NCBI GenBank assembly: GCA_965223835.1
Contig: CBDCXQ010000001.1
Coordinates: forward strand, 2,728,001-2,792,000
Direction: 5' to 3'
DNA: 64,000 nucleotides
From: CAVYXZ01 sp965223835
GTDB lineage: Bacteria > Chloroflexota > Anaerolineae > Aggregatilineales > Phototrophicaceae
Shown here: positions 35,443 to 44,256 of the stretch, piece after piece
How positions within the stretch are numbered: the stretch's first letter is position 1
How the letters are laid out: each line of letters opens with the position of its first letter
Position numbers and translations under genes: made by a program
The notes under the pieces: model-generated
Databases searched by the model: none
What the model was told of the DNA's origin: nothing
What the model saw: the letters and a program-made list of their open reading frames with translations, nothing else

Positions 35443-36789
35443 ATGGCTAAGCGGAGGCAAACGACCGGCCTTCCTAAACAGAAACCAAAATCGGCAAGTG
35501 CCGAGTCCAGCACTGAATCAGCCAAGCGCGAGTACCAGTCACGTGCCGAGCGTGAAGCAACCCTCCAACGTCGAATTTTGATCGGCACCGGCGTGGCCGT
35601 AGGGGTCGTGGTTCTCATTTTGCTGGTCGCAGTGGTTGTTGAACTGATCATTACGCCCAATCAGGTTGTCGCCAGCGTCAACGGTGAAACAATTTCCGTC
35701 ACGCAGTTCGAAGAGCGGGTCCGGTTGGAACGTGCTATTCTCAACCAACGAATCAATGGCTTCGCGGCCAACATCGCTGCTGCTGGTGGCGACATCAACC
35801 AATTCGCCGGTCAGGAGCCACTGCGGACCTGGCTCGCTCAGGTTCAGATCCCGGACCAACTGGGCAACTCGGTTATCAATTCAATGGTTGATGATATTCT
35901 CATTCGACAGCAAGCGACTGAGCGTGGCATCACGGTATCTGAAGCGCAAATTGATGCCCAGATCACCAGCTTCATTGGATATGACGAAGCTGACTTTGTC
36001 GAGGCAGATACTGAGCCAACTGCTACCCCAGAACCAACCATAACACCAACGCCATTCGTATCGCCCACACCATCGCCAACGCCCTTGCCGACAGCGACCC
36101 CGGAAGCCGAGATCACTGAGGAAGCAACTGAGACGGTTGATGGGACGCCGACGACCACCCCAGTTCCGCCGACGCCAACACTCACAGCGGCGGAAGTTCA
36201 AGACGAATTTGAAACCATTCGTGATGCGTTTTTCAATCAAATTACATCGAGCGCCCGCATCAGTCAGGATCGTCTCCGGCAGTACTATGAAATGCAGGCT
36301 CTGCGCGAGGCAGTACGTGATGCGGTCGTCGAGCTGACCAATGAAGTGCCCCATGTGAACGCACGGCATATCCTGGTCAACACCGAAGAAGAAGCGCAAG
36401 ACCTGGTTGCAGCTTTGGCAGCGGGCGAATCATTCGCTAATCTGGCCCGGGCCGCCTCGACCGATACTGGCAGTGGTGCACGCGGTGGTGAACTGGGCTG
36501 GGCACCCACCACCAATTATGTTCCCGGTTTTAAAGAAGCCGTCGAAACGGGTGAAATTGGTGAAATTGTCGGCCCGGTTGAATCAGAATTTGGCTGGCAT
36601 ATCATCCAGGTTCACGCCCGCGAACCCCGCGAGATTACGGAAGCTCAGCTTGATACTGCCAAAGATGTTGAATTTGAGCGCTGGTTGGAAGCTGAACGTG
36701 ATGGCGAAGATAATCAAATCGATATCTTCCCGATTTGGACGGATAATATCCCTGATGATCCGCCGTTCTTCCTGACATCGGGTGTGTAA
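35443..36789 (+). CDS. Membrane-anchored parvulin-type peptidyl-prolyl isomerase
   Basis: The 448-residue protein has a basic cytoplasmic start, a membrane helix (45-70) and a SurA/PrsA-like N-terminal helical region (about 75-185). A Thr/Pro-rich insert follows (189-248). The parvulin domain covers about 304-395: NARHILVNTEEEAQDL, ESFANLARAASTDTGSGARG, GELGW and FGWHIIQVHAREP. It should help folding of exported proteins outside the membrane. The Thr/Pro insert breaks the chaperone domain in two and resembles linkers in other exported proteins of this window. The transcript ends at the terminator just downstream. Confidence 0.9.
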   Translation: MAKRRQTTGLPKQKPKSASAESSTESAKREYQSRAEREATLQRRILIGTGVAVGVVVLILLVAVVVELIITPNQVVASVNGETISVTQFEERVRLERAILNQRINGFAANIAAAGGDINQFAGQEPLRTWLAQVQIPDQLGNSVINSMVDDILIRQQATERGITVSEAQIDAQITSFIGYDEADFVEADTEPTATPEPTITPTPFVSPTPSPTPLPTATPEAEITEEATETVDGTPTTTPVPPTPTLTAAEVQDEFETIRDAFFNQITSSARISQDRLRQYYEMQALREAVRDAVVELTNEVPHVNARHILVNTEEEAQDLVAALAAGESFANLARAASTDTGSGARGGELGWAPTTNYVPGFKEAVETGEIGEIVGPVESEFGWHIIQVHAREPREITEAQLDTAKDVEFERWLEAERDGEDNQIDIFPIWTDNIPDDPPFFLTSGV

Positions 36790-36804
36790 AATCAACGATA
36801 CAGG

Positions 36805-36832
36805 CACCGTTGCCTAGCAGCGGTGTCTTTTT
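36805..36832 (+). terminator. Rho-independent terminator
   Basis: A 9-bp stem with one G-T wobble (CACCGTTGC at 36805-36813, GCAGCGGTG at 36817-36825), a 3-base loop and a TCTTTTT run. It ends the rpsF-ssb-rpsR-ppi unit. Confidence 0.88.
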
Positions 36833-36835
36833 ACA

Positions 36836-36864
36836 TTGCTGGCAATTTCGGCCTCGGCTATAAT
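36836..36864 (+). promoter_or_regulatory. Promoter of the fhaA operon
   Basis: TTGCTG (36836-36841), a 17-base spacer and a perfect TATAAT (36859-36864) followed by GCG. It lies directly behind the terminator and 8 bases before the fhaA ATG, so the transcript would be leaderless or nearly so. Confidence 0.6.
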
Positions 36865-36872
36865 GCGCTGTA

Positions 36873-37637
36873 ATGAACGATAAACACATTGCGCAACTCG
36901 AGGCACAACTCGAGAAAATCACAGAGGGCTTGTTCGCCCGTTTTTTCGGTCAGCGAATTCAGGCACATGATATTGCCTTACACCTGGTACGTGCACTAGA
37001 AAGCGAACTCAAACCGCCACGACCAGGCGATGCCCGCCCGATTTCACCAGATCAGTTTACGATTCAGATTAGCCCCACTATTTTCGAACATATCCATGAT
37101 CGTTATCCTACCCTGGCAACTGTCTTAAGCAACCAGCTGGTCGAACTTGCCAGCCAGGCTGGTTATCAGCTAAAGGATACTCCCCAGGTCGAATTTGAGG
37201 CTAACAGCGACCTGAGCAACCGGCAAATCATGGTCCGTGCCAGCTTCCAACAGCAAGACAGCAGTACGGCGGCTATGCGGCCAATCCCGCCCGCCAATCA
37301 TCAACCCCAACCACTCAATCCGCAGTTGATTATCAGCGGTCAACGTGCATTCGCCCTCAGCAAGCCCATTGTTCAGATCGGACGTCATAAATCCAACGAC
37401 ATCGTACTTGATGACATTTATGCTTCACGGACTCATGCTCAATTACGCCTACGCTTTGGGCATTATATGGTCTTCGATGCGGACAGTCAGGGTGGAACCT
37501 ATGTCAACAACGTACCAATCCGGGAGTACCGCTTACAATCGGGCGATGTGATTCAGATCGGGCAAACTTCCCTGGTCTATATGGAAGACGATCCTGAACC
37601 GCCGGATGTAACTGACACCTTTTCGCCCGTACTATGA
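36873..37637 (+). CDS. fhaA: FhaA-like protein: DUF3662 plus FHA domain
   Basis: The 254-residue protein has an N-terminal FhaA domain (about 5-125; LEKITEGLFARFFGQRIQAHDIA shows the family start). A Pro-rich linker leads to a C-terminal FHA domain (about 152-245) with IGRHKSNDIVLDD, SRTHAQL and GGTYVNN for phosphothreonine binding. In Actinobacteria FhaA binds phosphorylated cell-wall proteins and regulates lipid II export. No Ser/Thr kinase lies in this window. It overlaps fhaB (ATGA). Confidence 0.88.
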   Translation: MNDKHIAQLEAQLEKITEGLFARFFGQRIQAHDIALHLVRALESELKPPRPGDARPISPDQFTIQISPTIFEHIHDRYPTLATVLSNQLVELASQAGYQLKDTPQVEFEANSDLSNRQIMVRASFQQQDSSTAAMRPIPPANHQPQPLNPQLIISGQRAFALSKPIVQIGRHKSNDIVLDDIYASRTHAQLRLRFGHYMVFDADSQGGTYVNNVPIREYRLQSGDVIQIGQTSLVYMEDDPEPPDVTDTFSPVL

Positions 37638-38080
37638 ACATCGATTTGATTTTATTCTTGCTGCGGTTGGTTTCGGGTTTGCTGCTGTTGGCACTCATGG
37701 GTGGCATCTTTTATGCTCTATGGCAAGATTATCGCCGCGCGGTAGCGGGAACCGAGGCGAATCGGCGCGTTTACGGACAATTGATCGCGCTGCAAGAAGT
37801 GAACAGCAATTACATAGTCACTGGCACAAGCTACCCACTGCTAAAGCTTACCAGTATGGGACGTTCACCGACTAACACCGTACCCATTGACGACACCTTT
37901 GCCAGTAGCGACCATGCCTTTATTGCACTGCGCAGCGGCAAGTGGTGGCTGGAAGACCGTCGCAGTCGCAATGGCACAACTCTCAATGAGGTGCGCATCA
38001 CGCAGCCGGTAATCATCACCGATGGGGACATTATTGGTATTGGAAGCAATCGTTTCCGTCTCGAATTGGAGCAAGAATAG
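37634..38080 (+). CDS. fhaB: FhaB-like membrane FHA protein
   Basis: The 148-residue protein has an N-terminal membrane helix (about 5-28) and an FHA domain (about 60-145) with MGRSPTNTVPIDD, ASSDHAFI and SRNGTTLNEVRI. This is the same pair order, fhaA-fhaB, as in actinobacterial cell-division clusters, where FhaB recruits phosphorylated partners to the division or elongation machinery. ATGA overlap with fhaA; the SDR gene starts 2 bases after its stop. Confidence 0.87.
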   Translation: MNIDLILFLLRLVSGLLLLALMGGIFYALWQDYRRAVAGTEANRRVYGQLIALQEVNSNYIVTGTSYPLLKLTSMGRSPTNTVPIDDTFASSDHAFIALRSGKWWLEDRRSRNGTTLNEVRITQPVIITDGDIIGIGSNRFRLELEQE

Positions 38081-38082
38081 TC

Positions 38083-38874
38083 ATGAATCTAGGACTTCAA
38101 GGGGCCAGGGTACTGGTCACTGCCGCCAGCCAGGGTCTGGGTGCGGCCACAGCCCGGTGCTTTAGTCAAGAAGGAGCAACTGTCGTCATCAACAGCCGGA
38201 GTCTCGATAAACTGCAACAAACTGCTGCAGAAATTAATGCGGTCACTGGCAATATCGTCTTCACCCTCGCCGCTGATGTTAGCGAACCAGAGAGTGCCCA
38301 GCGGTTGGTTGCCCAGGCTGTTGATAGCCTCGGCGGATTGGATATTCTAGTAACGAATGCCGGTGGCCCGCCTGCCGGCACGTTCGCCAACTTTAACATT
38401 GATGCTTGGCGGGCAGCGGTCGATTTGAACCTGATGAGCACGATTAGCCTGATTCAGGCGGCTCTCCCCCACTTGCGCAAATCACAACGCGCCGCCATCT
38501 TAACCGTCACTTCAGTGTCGGCCCGTCAGCCCATTGACAACTTGATTCTCTCGAATACCGTGCGGCCTGCGGTCGTTGGACTCACCAAGAGCCTATCACG
38601 TGAACTCGGCTCCGACGGCATTCGGGTCAACAGCATTCTACCTGGAACCACCGATACGGAGCGTATTGATCATCTCATGAACGCCCGTGCCGAAGCAAAC
38701 GCCACCACCGTCGCCGAAGAACGTGAAAAAGCCGGGAAAGAGATTCCGCTGGGCCGAATCGGTTCTCCCGTGGAATTCGCTAATGCAGCAGTCTTCTTGT
38801 GTTCGCCAGCAGCCAGCTTTATTAACGGTGTCGCCCTTCAAGTGGATGGTGGCGCACTCCGATCAATAATGTAA
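38083..38874 (+). CDS. SDR-family protein lacking the catalytic Tyr and Lys
   Basis: The 263-residue Rossmann protein resembles 3-oxoacyl-ACP reductases: TAASQGLGAATARCF, TNAGGPPAGTF, GIRVNSILPGTTDTERI and the C-terminal FLCSPAASFINGVALQVDGG. The active-site block is altered. The serine region TSVSA is kept, but the canonical YxxxK position reads SNTVR (Ser157, Arg161). Divergent SDR groups with this change exist, and their activity is unclear. It is inserted between fhaB and the MTA phosphorylase gene. Confidence 0.85.
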   Translation: MNLGLQGARVLVTAASQGLGAATARCFSQEGATVVINSRSLDKLQQTAAEINAVTGNIVFTLAADVSEPESAQRLVAQAVDSLGGLDILVTNAGGPPAGTFANFNIDAWRAAVDLNLMSTISLIQAALPHLRKSQRAAILTVTSVSARQPIDNLILSNTVRPAVVGLTKSLSRELGSDGIRVNSILPGTTDTERIDHLMNARAEANATTVAEEREKAGKEIPLGRIGSPVEFANAAVFLCSPAASFINGVALQVDGGALRSIM

Positions 38875-38887
38875 AGGATATTTGCGT

Positions 38888-39754
38888 ATGACCGAAACCG
38901 TCGAAATTGGCGTGATTGGCGGAACTGGCCTGTACCAAATGGCCGAGATCACCGACAAAAGTACCGTAACCATCACAACGCCCTATGGGCTACCCAGCGC
39001 TGATATTATCATCGGCACACTGCGCGGTAAACGAGTTGCATTCCTGCCCCGGCATGGCGTTGGACACATTTTCAGCCCCAGTATGGTTCCCTATCGTGCC
39101 AACATTTATGCTCTAAAAATGCTGGGCGTGAAGTTCATCATTTCAGTGAATGCCTGCGGATCCTTGCGCGAAGATTATGCCCCCGGTCATATCGTCGTAC
39201 CGGACCAGTTGTACGATCATACGATTCTGTCACGCGGCGGACGTACATTTTTTGACCAGGGGTTGGTGGCACATGTCTCAGTCGCTGATCCGTTTTGTAA
39301 TCAACTCCGCCCCATTCTTGTAGACGCCCTGAATGCGGTTGGTGGAACGGTTCACACCGCTGGCACCTTTATTATCATCGAAGGCCCGCGTTTCAGTACC
39401 CGCGGCGAAAGCCACATTTATCGCCAATGGGGTTGTGACATTATCGGCATGACGACTTGCCCAGAAGCGTTTTTGGCCCGCGAAGCCGAAATCGCTTTTG
39501 CAACAATGGCCCATATCACCGATTATGATGTCTGGCACACCGAACCCGTCACGGTTGATATGGTTATTAACACCATGCAAGGTAATCTGCAAATCGTACA
39601 GGCAGCCGTTGCCGAAGCGATAGGCAATCTCAACACGAGCATGACTAGCGAAGCACATACCGTCCTGGATGCTGCCATTTCAACCCAGCCCAGCGCTGTT
39701 GCTGACGACGTGTTGGAAAGGTTAGCGCCAATTATCTCCCGCCGCTTTGCCTGA
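38888..39754 (+). CDS. mtnP: 5'-methylthioadenosine phosphorylase
   Basis: Phosphorolysis of MTA to adenine and methylthioribose-1-phosphate. The 288-residue trimeric-type purine phosphorylase has IGVIGGTGLYQM, FLPRHGVGHIFSPSMVPYRA, SVNACGSLREDYAPGHIV, IEGPRFSTRGES and IIGMTTCPEAFLAREAEI, with ITDYDVWH in the C-terminal half. The ATG at 38888 has AAAGGA upstream; a TTG two codons earlier is less likely. Its stop overlaps the RodA/FtsW start by one base. Confidence 0.93.
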   Translation: MTETVEIGVIGGTGLYQMAEITDKSTVTITTPYGLPSADIIIGTLRGKRVAFLPRHGVGHIFSPSMVPYRANIYALKMLGVKFIISVNACGSLREDYAPGHIVVPDQLYDHTILSRGGRTFFDQGLVAHVSVADPFCNQLRPILVDALNAVGGTVHTAGTFIIIEGPRFSTRGESHIYRQWGCDIIGMTTCPEAFLAREAEIAFATMAHITDYDVWHTEPVTVDMVINTMQGNLQIVQAAVAEAIGNLNTSMTSEAHTVLDAAISTQPSAVADDVLERLAPIISRRFA

Positions 39755-41052
39755 TGACCACATTGCTCGAACCTCGTGTACCACAATCCAGTGAGCGATT
39801 GCTGTTGCTATTGGCGGGCGGTTTCCTGTTCATCAATTTTCTGGCATTAGCGCTCCTCAATCAGTCGAGCCAATGGTCCCACTGGTTACATTTACTGGTG
39901 TGGGCAATCTGTGCATTCCTGGGTCACCGTTGGCTGGAACGGCGCCTGCCGCAACGAGATCCGTTGATCTTTCCCTTGACGATGTTCATCGCGGGCTGGG
40001 GGTTACTCATCATTGACCGCCTCGCCCCAAATTTCGCCGATAGGCAAACCCTTTGGCTCATCATTGGTACGATAATCTTGCTGATGGTTGCAAGTTTCCC
40101 CTATGCTCTACGCTGGTTACGTCAATTTCGGTACGTTCTATTGCTGGTTGGCTTGATACTACTCATTAGCACGGTAATATTGGGTCGCAATCCATCCGGG
40201 GCATTAGGCGCACCCCAACTCTGGCTCGGCATCGGCTCCATTTTTTTCCAACCATCTGAACCACTAAAAGTCATTCTGGTCGCCTTCCTCGCCAGCTATC
40301 TAGCAGAACAATACCCGGCTTTGCGTGCCGAAGAACTCAGTGGCGGCAAACGTCGCCTGCCCTTCTCGCCCCGCATATATGGCCCTATCCTGTTGATGTG
40401 GGGCATTTCAATCTTGATTCTCGTCTGGCAGCGTGATCTGGGAACGGCGATTCTCTTTTTTATGATCTTTCTCATCTTGCTGTATGTTGCCAGTGGGTCA
40501 ACGCTCATCCTCTGGTTGGGAGCAGCGCTCGTACTTTTGGCCGGGCTGGCGGGTTATCAGTTGATTGGCACGGTACAATTGCGCATCGATGTCTGGATAG
40601 ACCCCTGGCCTTATGCGGAAAATAATTCCTATCAAATTGTGCAGAGTTTACTCGCTTTCGCGGCAGGTGGCATTTTTGGTCAGGGGATTGCGCAGGGCGT
40701 CCCCGATTTTATACCAGTAGTCCATTCTGATTTTATTTTTGCTGCACTAGCCGAAGAATGGGGTTTGCTCGGCATCGTTGTGTTGCTGGTTTGCCTGACA
40801 ACACTGGTGACTCGTGGCTTGCGCACGGCTGTCATCCAGCAAACCCATCCGTTTCGAGCGTTGCTGGCAGTAGGACTCTCCATACTCATTGCCATTCAAA
40901 GTCTGATGATTATGGGCGGTGTTCTCAAGGTGCTACCGTTAACGGGTGTCACATTACCGTTTATGAGCTATGGTGGTAGTTCGCTCGTTATCAGCTTCTT
41001 GATGGTCGGTCTATTGCTGCGGCTCTCCACTCATGAGGATCAGCCATCATGA
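39754..41052 (+). CDS. RodA/FtsW-family (SEDS) peptidoglycan glycosyltransferase
   Basis: The 432-residue protein has about 10 membrane segments. NPSGALGAPQLWLGIGSIFF with FQPSEPLKV, WQRDLGTAILFF, FIPVVHSDFIFAALAEEWG and LTGVTLPFMSYGGSSL are the full SEDS signature set. These enzymes polymerise lipid II and need a partner class B penicillin-binding protein; the next gene, overlapping by 4 bases, encodes one, but a degenerate one. Gene order after fhaAB points to RodA rather than FtsW. Confidence 0.93.
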   Translation: MTTLLEPRVPQSSERLLLLLAGGFLFINFLALALLNQSSQWSHWLHLLVWAICAFLGHRWLERRLPQRDPLIFPLTMFIAGWGLLIIDRLAPNFADRQTLWLIIGTIILLMVASFPYALRWLRQFRYVLLLVGLILLISTVILGRNPSGALGAPQLWLGIGSIFFQPSEPLKVILVAFLASYLAEQYPALRAEELSGGKRRLPFSPRIYGPILLMWGISILILVWQRDLGTAILFFMIFLILLYVASGSTLILWLGAALVLLAGLAGYQLIGTVQLRIDVWIDPWPYAENNSYQIVQSLLAFAAGGIFGQGIAQGVPDFIPVVHSDFIFAALAEEWGLLGIVVLLVCLTTLVTRGLRTAVIQQTHPFRALLAVGLSILIAIQSLMIMGGVLKVLPLTGVTLPFMSYGGSSLVISFLMVGLLLRLSTHEDQPS

Positions 41053-42473
41053 TGCTGAACCGCGAGATCAATCGCGTACTAATCGGTGTACTAGTGGCGT
41101 TTAGTCTCATCGTTCTTAGCAGTTCTTACTGGACCATTGCTGGCCCTAACACCATCTACCAGCGCGATGACAATCCCCGCCTGGTTGAAGCTGAACGTGC
41201 AATCCAGCGGGGCAATATCGTTGACCGTGATGACAATTTCCTGGCAATATCGGAACAAGATCGATCAGTCAAACGTCTATATCCACATTCAGAAGCCAGC
41301 AGCATGGTTGGCTATAGCAGCCTGCGCTATGGAGTTGGAGGCGCTGAAGCAGCCTATAACAGCCTGTTACGCGGCGATACCTTACCTTCAGACCTGACAA
41401 CCTCACTGATAAATGATCTCCTGCATCGGCCCCAGGCGGGTTCTCACATCAAACTAACCCTCAATCTGCACGTGCAGCAGACCCTGGCGGCTGCGCTTGC
41501 GGACCAGCGGGGCGCAGCCGTAGTTTTAGAGGTTCCAAGCGGTGGCATTCTGGGTTTAGTCAGCGTACCCGGGTATGATCCGAATACATTAGACTCGGAT
41601 TGGGAAATTCTGGTTGCGGCACCTGAGAAACCTTTTTTTAACCGCGCTTTACAAGGCAATTATCAACCCGGCGGTCTGTTGGAAACGCCCTTGATGGCCG
41701 CGGCAATCGTTGCCAATCAACCGCTAAGCGCATTCACCGAGAATGCGACCCAGCCGGTTCGTATCGGTGATGTTGATCTGGTTTGCGCGGCCAGCCCCAG
41801 CTCAGACTTAACGCTGACCCAAGCTTATGCGTTTGCCTGTCCCTATCCATTTACAGAATTGGCCGCCACATTGGGGATTGAACAGATAACCGAAACATTC
41901 GACCTGTTTCATTTAGCTCAGCCGCCCACCCTACCTGGTTTCATCCCTGAGCCTGATTCAAGTGACAATCAAACGCTGTCAGGCATCAATATTGCCCCGG
42001 AAGATTTGCGGGATGCGGCTCTAGGCCAGGGTGCTTTGACCGTGACCCCATTACAAATGGCGGTTATGGCAGCGGCGGTTATTAACGATGGCAACGCACC
42101 CCGCCCCTTTACCTTGCTTTCAACCCGCGCACCGGATGCGGCTGAATGGACCAAAGATACAATCACCCGACCCACAATCGCTTACATGACCCAACAAACT
42201 GCCCGCCAGATTCAAGATCTCATGCGCGAAGGGGTTGCCAACTATGGGTCTGCGGTCAATGCCGCCCGATCCGGTATCGACATCGGCGGTCATGCTACAC
42301 TTGCTTTTTCTGGTGAAGAAACACAAGCATGGTTTATCGGCTTTGCAACGTTAGATGGAGGGCGCAGCATCGCAGTTGCCATCGTGTTGGAAAATAGTCT
42401 GGACCCTGGCTTAGCAGCGGATCTTGGTGGTGATATTCTAGAAATTACTCATGAAGCTTTACGCCTCTCATAG
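41049..42473 (+). CDS. PbpA-like penicillin-binding protein without catalytic residues
   Basis: The 474-residue protein has an N-terminal membrane helix (about 9-28) and a PbpA-type start (NPRLVEAERAIQRGNIVDR at about 42-60). A transpeptidase fold follows: VLEVPSGGILGLVSVPGYDP, GALTVTPLQMAVMAAAVIN and AWFIGFA. All three active-site motifs are lost: SxxK reads GLLE (Gly209, Glu212 in YQPGGLLE), SxN reads CPY (264-266) and KTGT reads GGHA (413-416). The frame is intact, so it looks like a maintained pseudoenzyme, probably a structural partner of the SEDS protein upstream. Confidence 0.88.
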   Translation: MMLNREINRVLIGVLVAFSLIVLSSSYWTIAGPNTIYQRDDNPRLVEAERAIQRGNIVDRDDNFLAISEQDRSVKRLYPHSEASSMVGYSSLRYGVGGAEAAYNSLLRGDTLPSDLTTSLINDLLHRPQAGSHIKLTLNLHVQQTLAAALADQRGAAVVLEVPSGGILGLVSVPGYDPNTLDSDWEILVAAPEKPFFNRALQGNYQPGGLLETPLMAAAIVANQPLSAFTENATQPVRIGDVDLVCAASPSSDLTLTQAYAFACPYPFTELAATLGIEQITETFDLFHLAQPPTLPGFIPEPDSSDNQTLSGINIAPEDLRDAALGQGALTVTPLQMAVMAAAVINDGNAPRPFTLLSTRAPDAAEWTKDTITRPTIAYMTQQTARQIQDLMREGVANYGSAVNAARSGIDIGGHATLAFSGEETQAWFIGFATLDGGRSIAVAIVLENSLDPGLAADLGGDILEITHEALRLS

Positions 42474-42518
42474 ACTTTATTGGCTAAAGTTTACAGTGCG
42501 CTGGAAGAGGAACCTGTC

Positions 42519-43547
42519 ATGAAACGCGTGGACGTTCTGCCCTTACAACTCGATTTTGCGACGCCAGGTCGCCGCGATTACTGGGTATTGTTAGAACATG
42601 ACAGCATCTGGGGCACGTATCGCATCCCCCTGACGGTGTGGGTCGGTCCTAAAGCGCAATCAGGCAAAGGAGTAGTCGCTTTAGGCTCCACGCATGGCAA
42701 CGAGTATGAAGGACCCACCGCTCTCAAAAATCTACTCAGCAAAATTAAGCTGGCAGACGTGACAGGCCGTATTATTTTCGTGCCGGTGCTGAATGTGGAA
42801 GCCTTCCAGACCGGAACTCGCGACAGCGTGGGCGCGGATGGTGTCAATTTGAATCGAGCCTTTGTCGCCGATGCGGGCAAAACACCCCCTCTGAGTGGTA
42901 TAACCCATCGCATCGCGGCGTTTGTACGTGACTATCTGTGGCCCCAGGCCCATGTTGTGCTTGATCTACACTCCGGTGGCGATGTATTGCGCTTTCAGCT
43001 TTGTGCCAGCTTTCATCTGGTGGATGAACCGGAGCAAAGTCGCCTGATCGAAGACACTGCCCGCTGGTTTGGCACCCCACTACTGATGGTCTATCAGAAT
43101 CGTACCTCAGGGTTGCTGACGAGTGAAGCCGAACGACTCGGCAAAATCACGGTTGGTACCGAACTGGGCTGGGGGCGCGCTGTCAATGCAGACGGTGTAC
43201 GTTATGCTACGCAAGGGGTATTAGCAGCGTGCATCCATCATGGACAAATGACTGGTGAAATCGTGCCGATTGCCAGCCATGCCGCTGGTACCCAGATCAA
43301 AGCAACGGTCATTGACCACGAATGTTATGTACCTGCGCCGTTTCCCGGTCATTATGAAGAAATGCTCGCCTGTGGCACGCAAGTCAATAAAGGCGATATC
43401 GTCGGTTGGCTGCACGATTTTAATCGCATAGATGAATCACCATATCCGGTTCAGGCAGGCGTGAGTGGCATTGTTGTTGGGCAGGCCTGGGGAGCCGTTG
43501 TTCGTCCGGGGCAACACATCCTGGTGGTTGGACAAATCGTTGACTAG
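42519..43547 (+). CDS. Succinylglutamate desuccinylase/aspartoacylase-family zinc hydrolase
   Basis: The 342-residue M14-like amidohydrolase has GSTHGNEYEGP with zinc ligands His59 and Glu62, GADGVNLNRAF, and LDLHSGGD with the third ligand His151. The C-terminal beta domain (about 255-342) is of the AstE/AspA type. It removes an acyl group from an amino acid or similar amide; the substrate is not visible. ATG 42519 has AGAGGAA 7 bases upstream, better than the upstream TTG at 42480. Last gene of the fhaA operon. Confidence 0.88.
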   Translation: MKRVDVLPLQLDFATPGRRDYWVLLEHDSIWGTYRIPLTVWVGPKAQSGKGVVALGSTHGNEYEGPTALKNLLSKIKLADVTGRIIFVPVLNVEAFQTGTRDSVGADGVNLNRAFVADAGKTPPLSGITHRIAAFVRDYLWPQAHVVLDLHSGGDVLRFQLCASFHLVDEPEQSRLIEDTARWFGTPLLMVYQNRTSGLLTSEAERLGKITVGTELGWGRAVNADGVRYATQGVLAACIHHGQMTGEIVPIASHAAGTQIKATVIDHECYVPAPFPGHYEEMLACGTQVNKGDIVGWLHDFNRIDESPYPVQAGVSGIVVGQAWGAVVRPGQHILVVGQIVD

Positions 43548-43569
43548 CTGAACACTGTTATGACCATAA

Positions 43570-44256
43570 TCAACCGCCATCCCACATTCGGTCGCGCAGC
43601 CCCAATTTCTTAGACCATTTTGCCACTTTACTCCCCACATGCACCCACGAGCCGCTCAATCGCTTCACATAATCTGCTGTTTTGAGCGCATCCAGAAAGT
43701 CTTCCGGGTCATTTTCAAAGGGCCGCAGCACCGTCATGGCTTTGCCATACTCCGCACTAATATGAGCATCCGACCCCGCCGTGCCCAACACACCATGTTC
43801 CTCAGCAAAAGTCAGCGCATTCGAATTATCCTCAGCCAGTAAACAACGGGCGTTGAAGATCTCAATCGCATCCACCTGGTCGATGATGCGTAATAAGTCG
43901 GCTTCCTGCCAGGCGCCTTTGCGAAAGCGGTCAAATGGGTGGGAAACACTAATCACCGCCCCTTGATTGCGCAACCGTTGAATCGTGGCTTCGGATGTCA
44001 ACCCGGCAGGAACGGATTCGCGCACGAAATAGGCCAGAATTTCGCCCTGTGTTGTCATAATCTCTTCGCCAACGATTACCAGTTCTGGGGCCATTTTCTG
44101 CATGGCGAGTGCCCCATCAGCGGTGTTGTGGTCCGTAATCGCAATTTTATCAATACCGCGCTGCTGACATAATTTGATGATCGTCTCGAAAGCGGTCAAA
44201 CAGTCTTTCGACCAGAGCGTATGGCTATGCAAATCAACGTGCCAGGATTTGCTCAT
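43570..44256 (-). CDS. PHP-domain metal-dependent phosphoesterase
   Basis: The 228-residue PHP protein has VDLHSHTLWSKDC with metal ligands His10 and His12, IAITDHNTADGAL, VGEEIMT, SHPFDRFR, IEIFNAR and GSDAHISAEYG. All PHP metal motifs are kept, so it should be an active phosphoesterase; relatives hydrolyse nucleoside 3',5'-bisphosphates or act on other phosphoesters. It overlaps the membrane-protein gene upstream by 4 bases. Confidence 0.9.
   Translation of the reverse strand: MSKSWHVDLHSHTLWSKDCLTAFETIIKLCQQRGIDKIAITDHNTADGALAMQKMAPELVIVGEEIMTTQGEILAYFVRESVPAGLTSEATIQRLRNQGAVISVSHPFDRFRKGAWQEADLLRIIDQVDAIEIFNARCLLAEDNSNALTFAEEHGVLGTAGSDAHISAEYGKAMTVLRPFENDPEDFLDALKTADYVKRLSGSWVHVGSKVAKWSKKLGLRDRMWDGG

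Noticed and set aside
41049..42473. Pseudogene call for the degenerate penicillin-binding protein
   Set aside because: Full-length frame, good overlap with the upstream gene and kept fold motifs argue for a maintained non-catalytic protein rather than a decaying gene.
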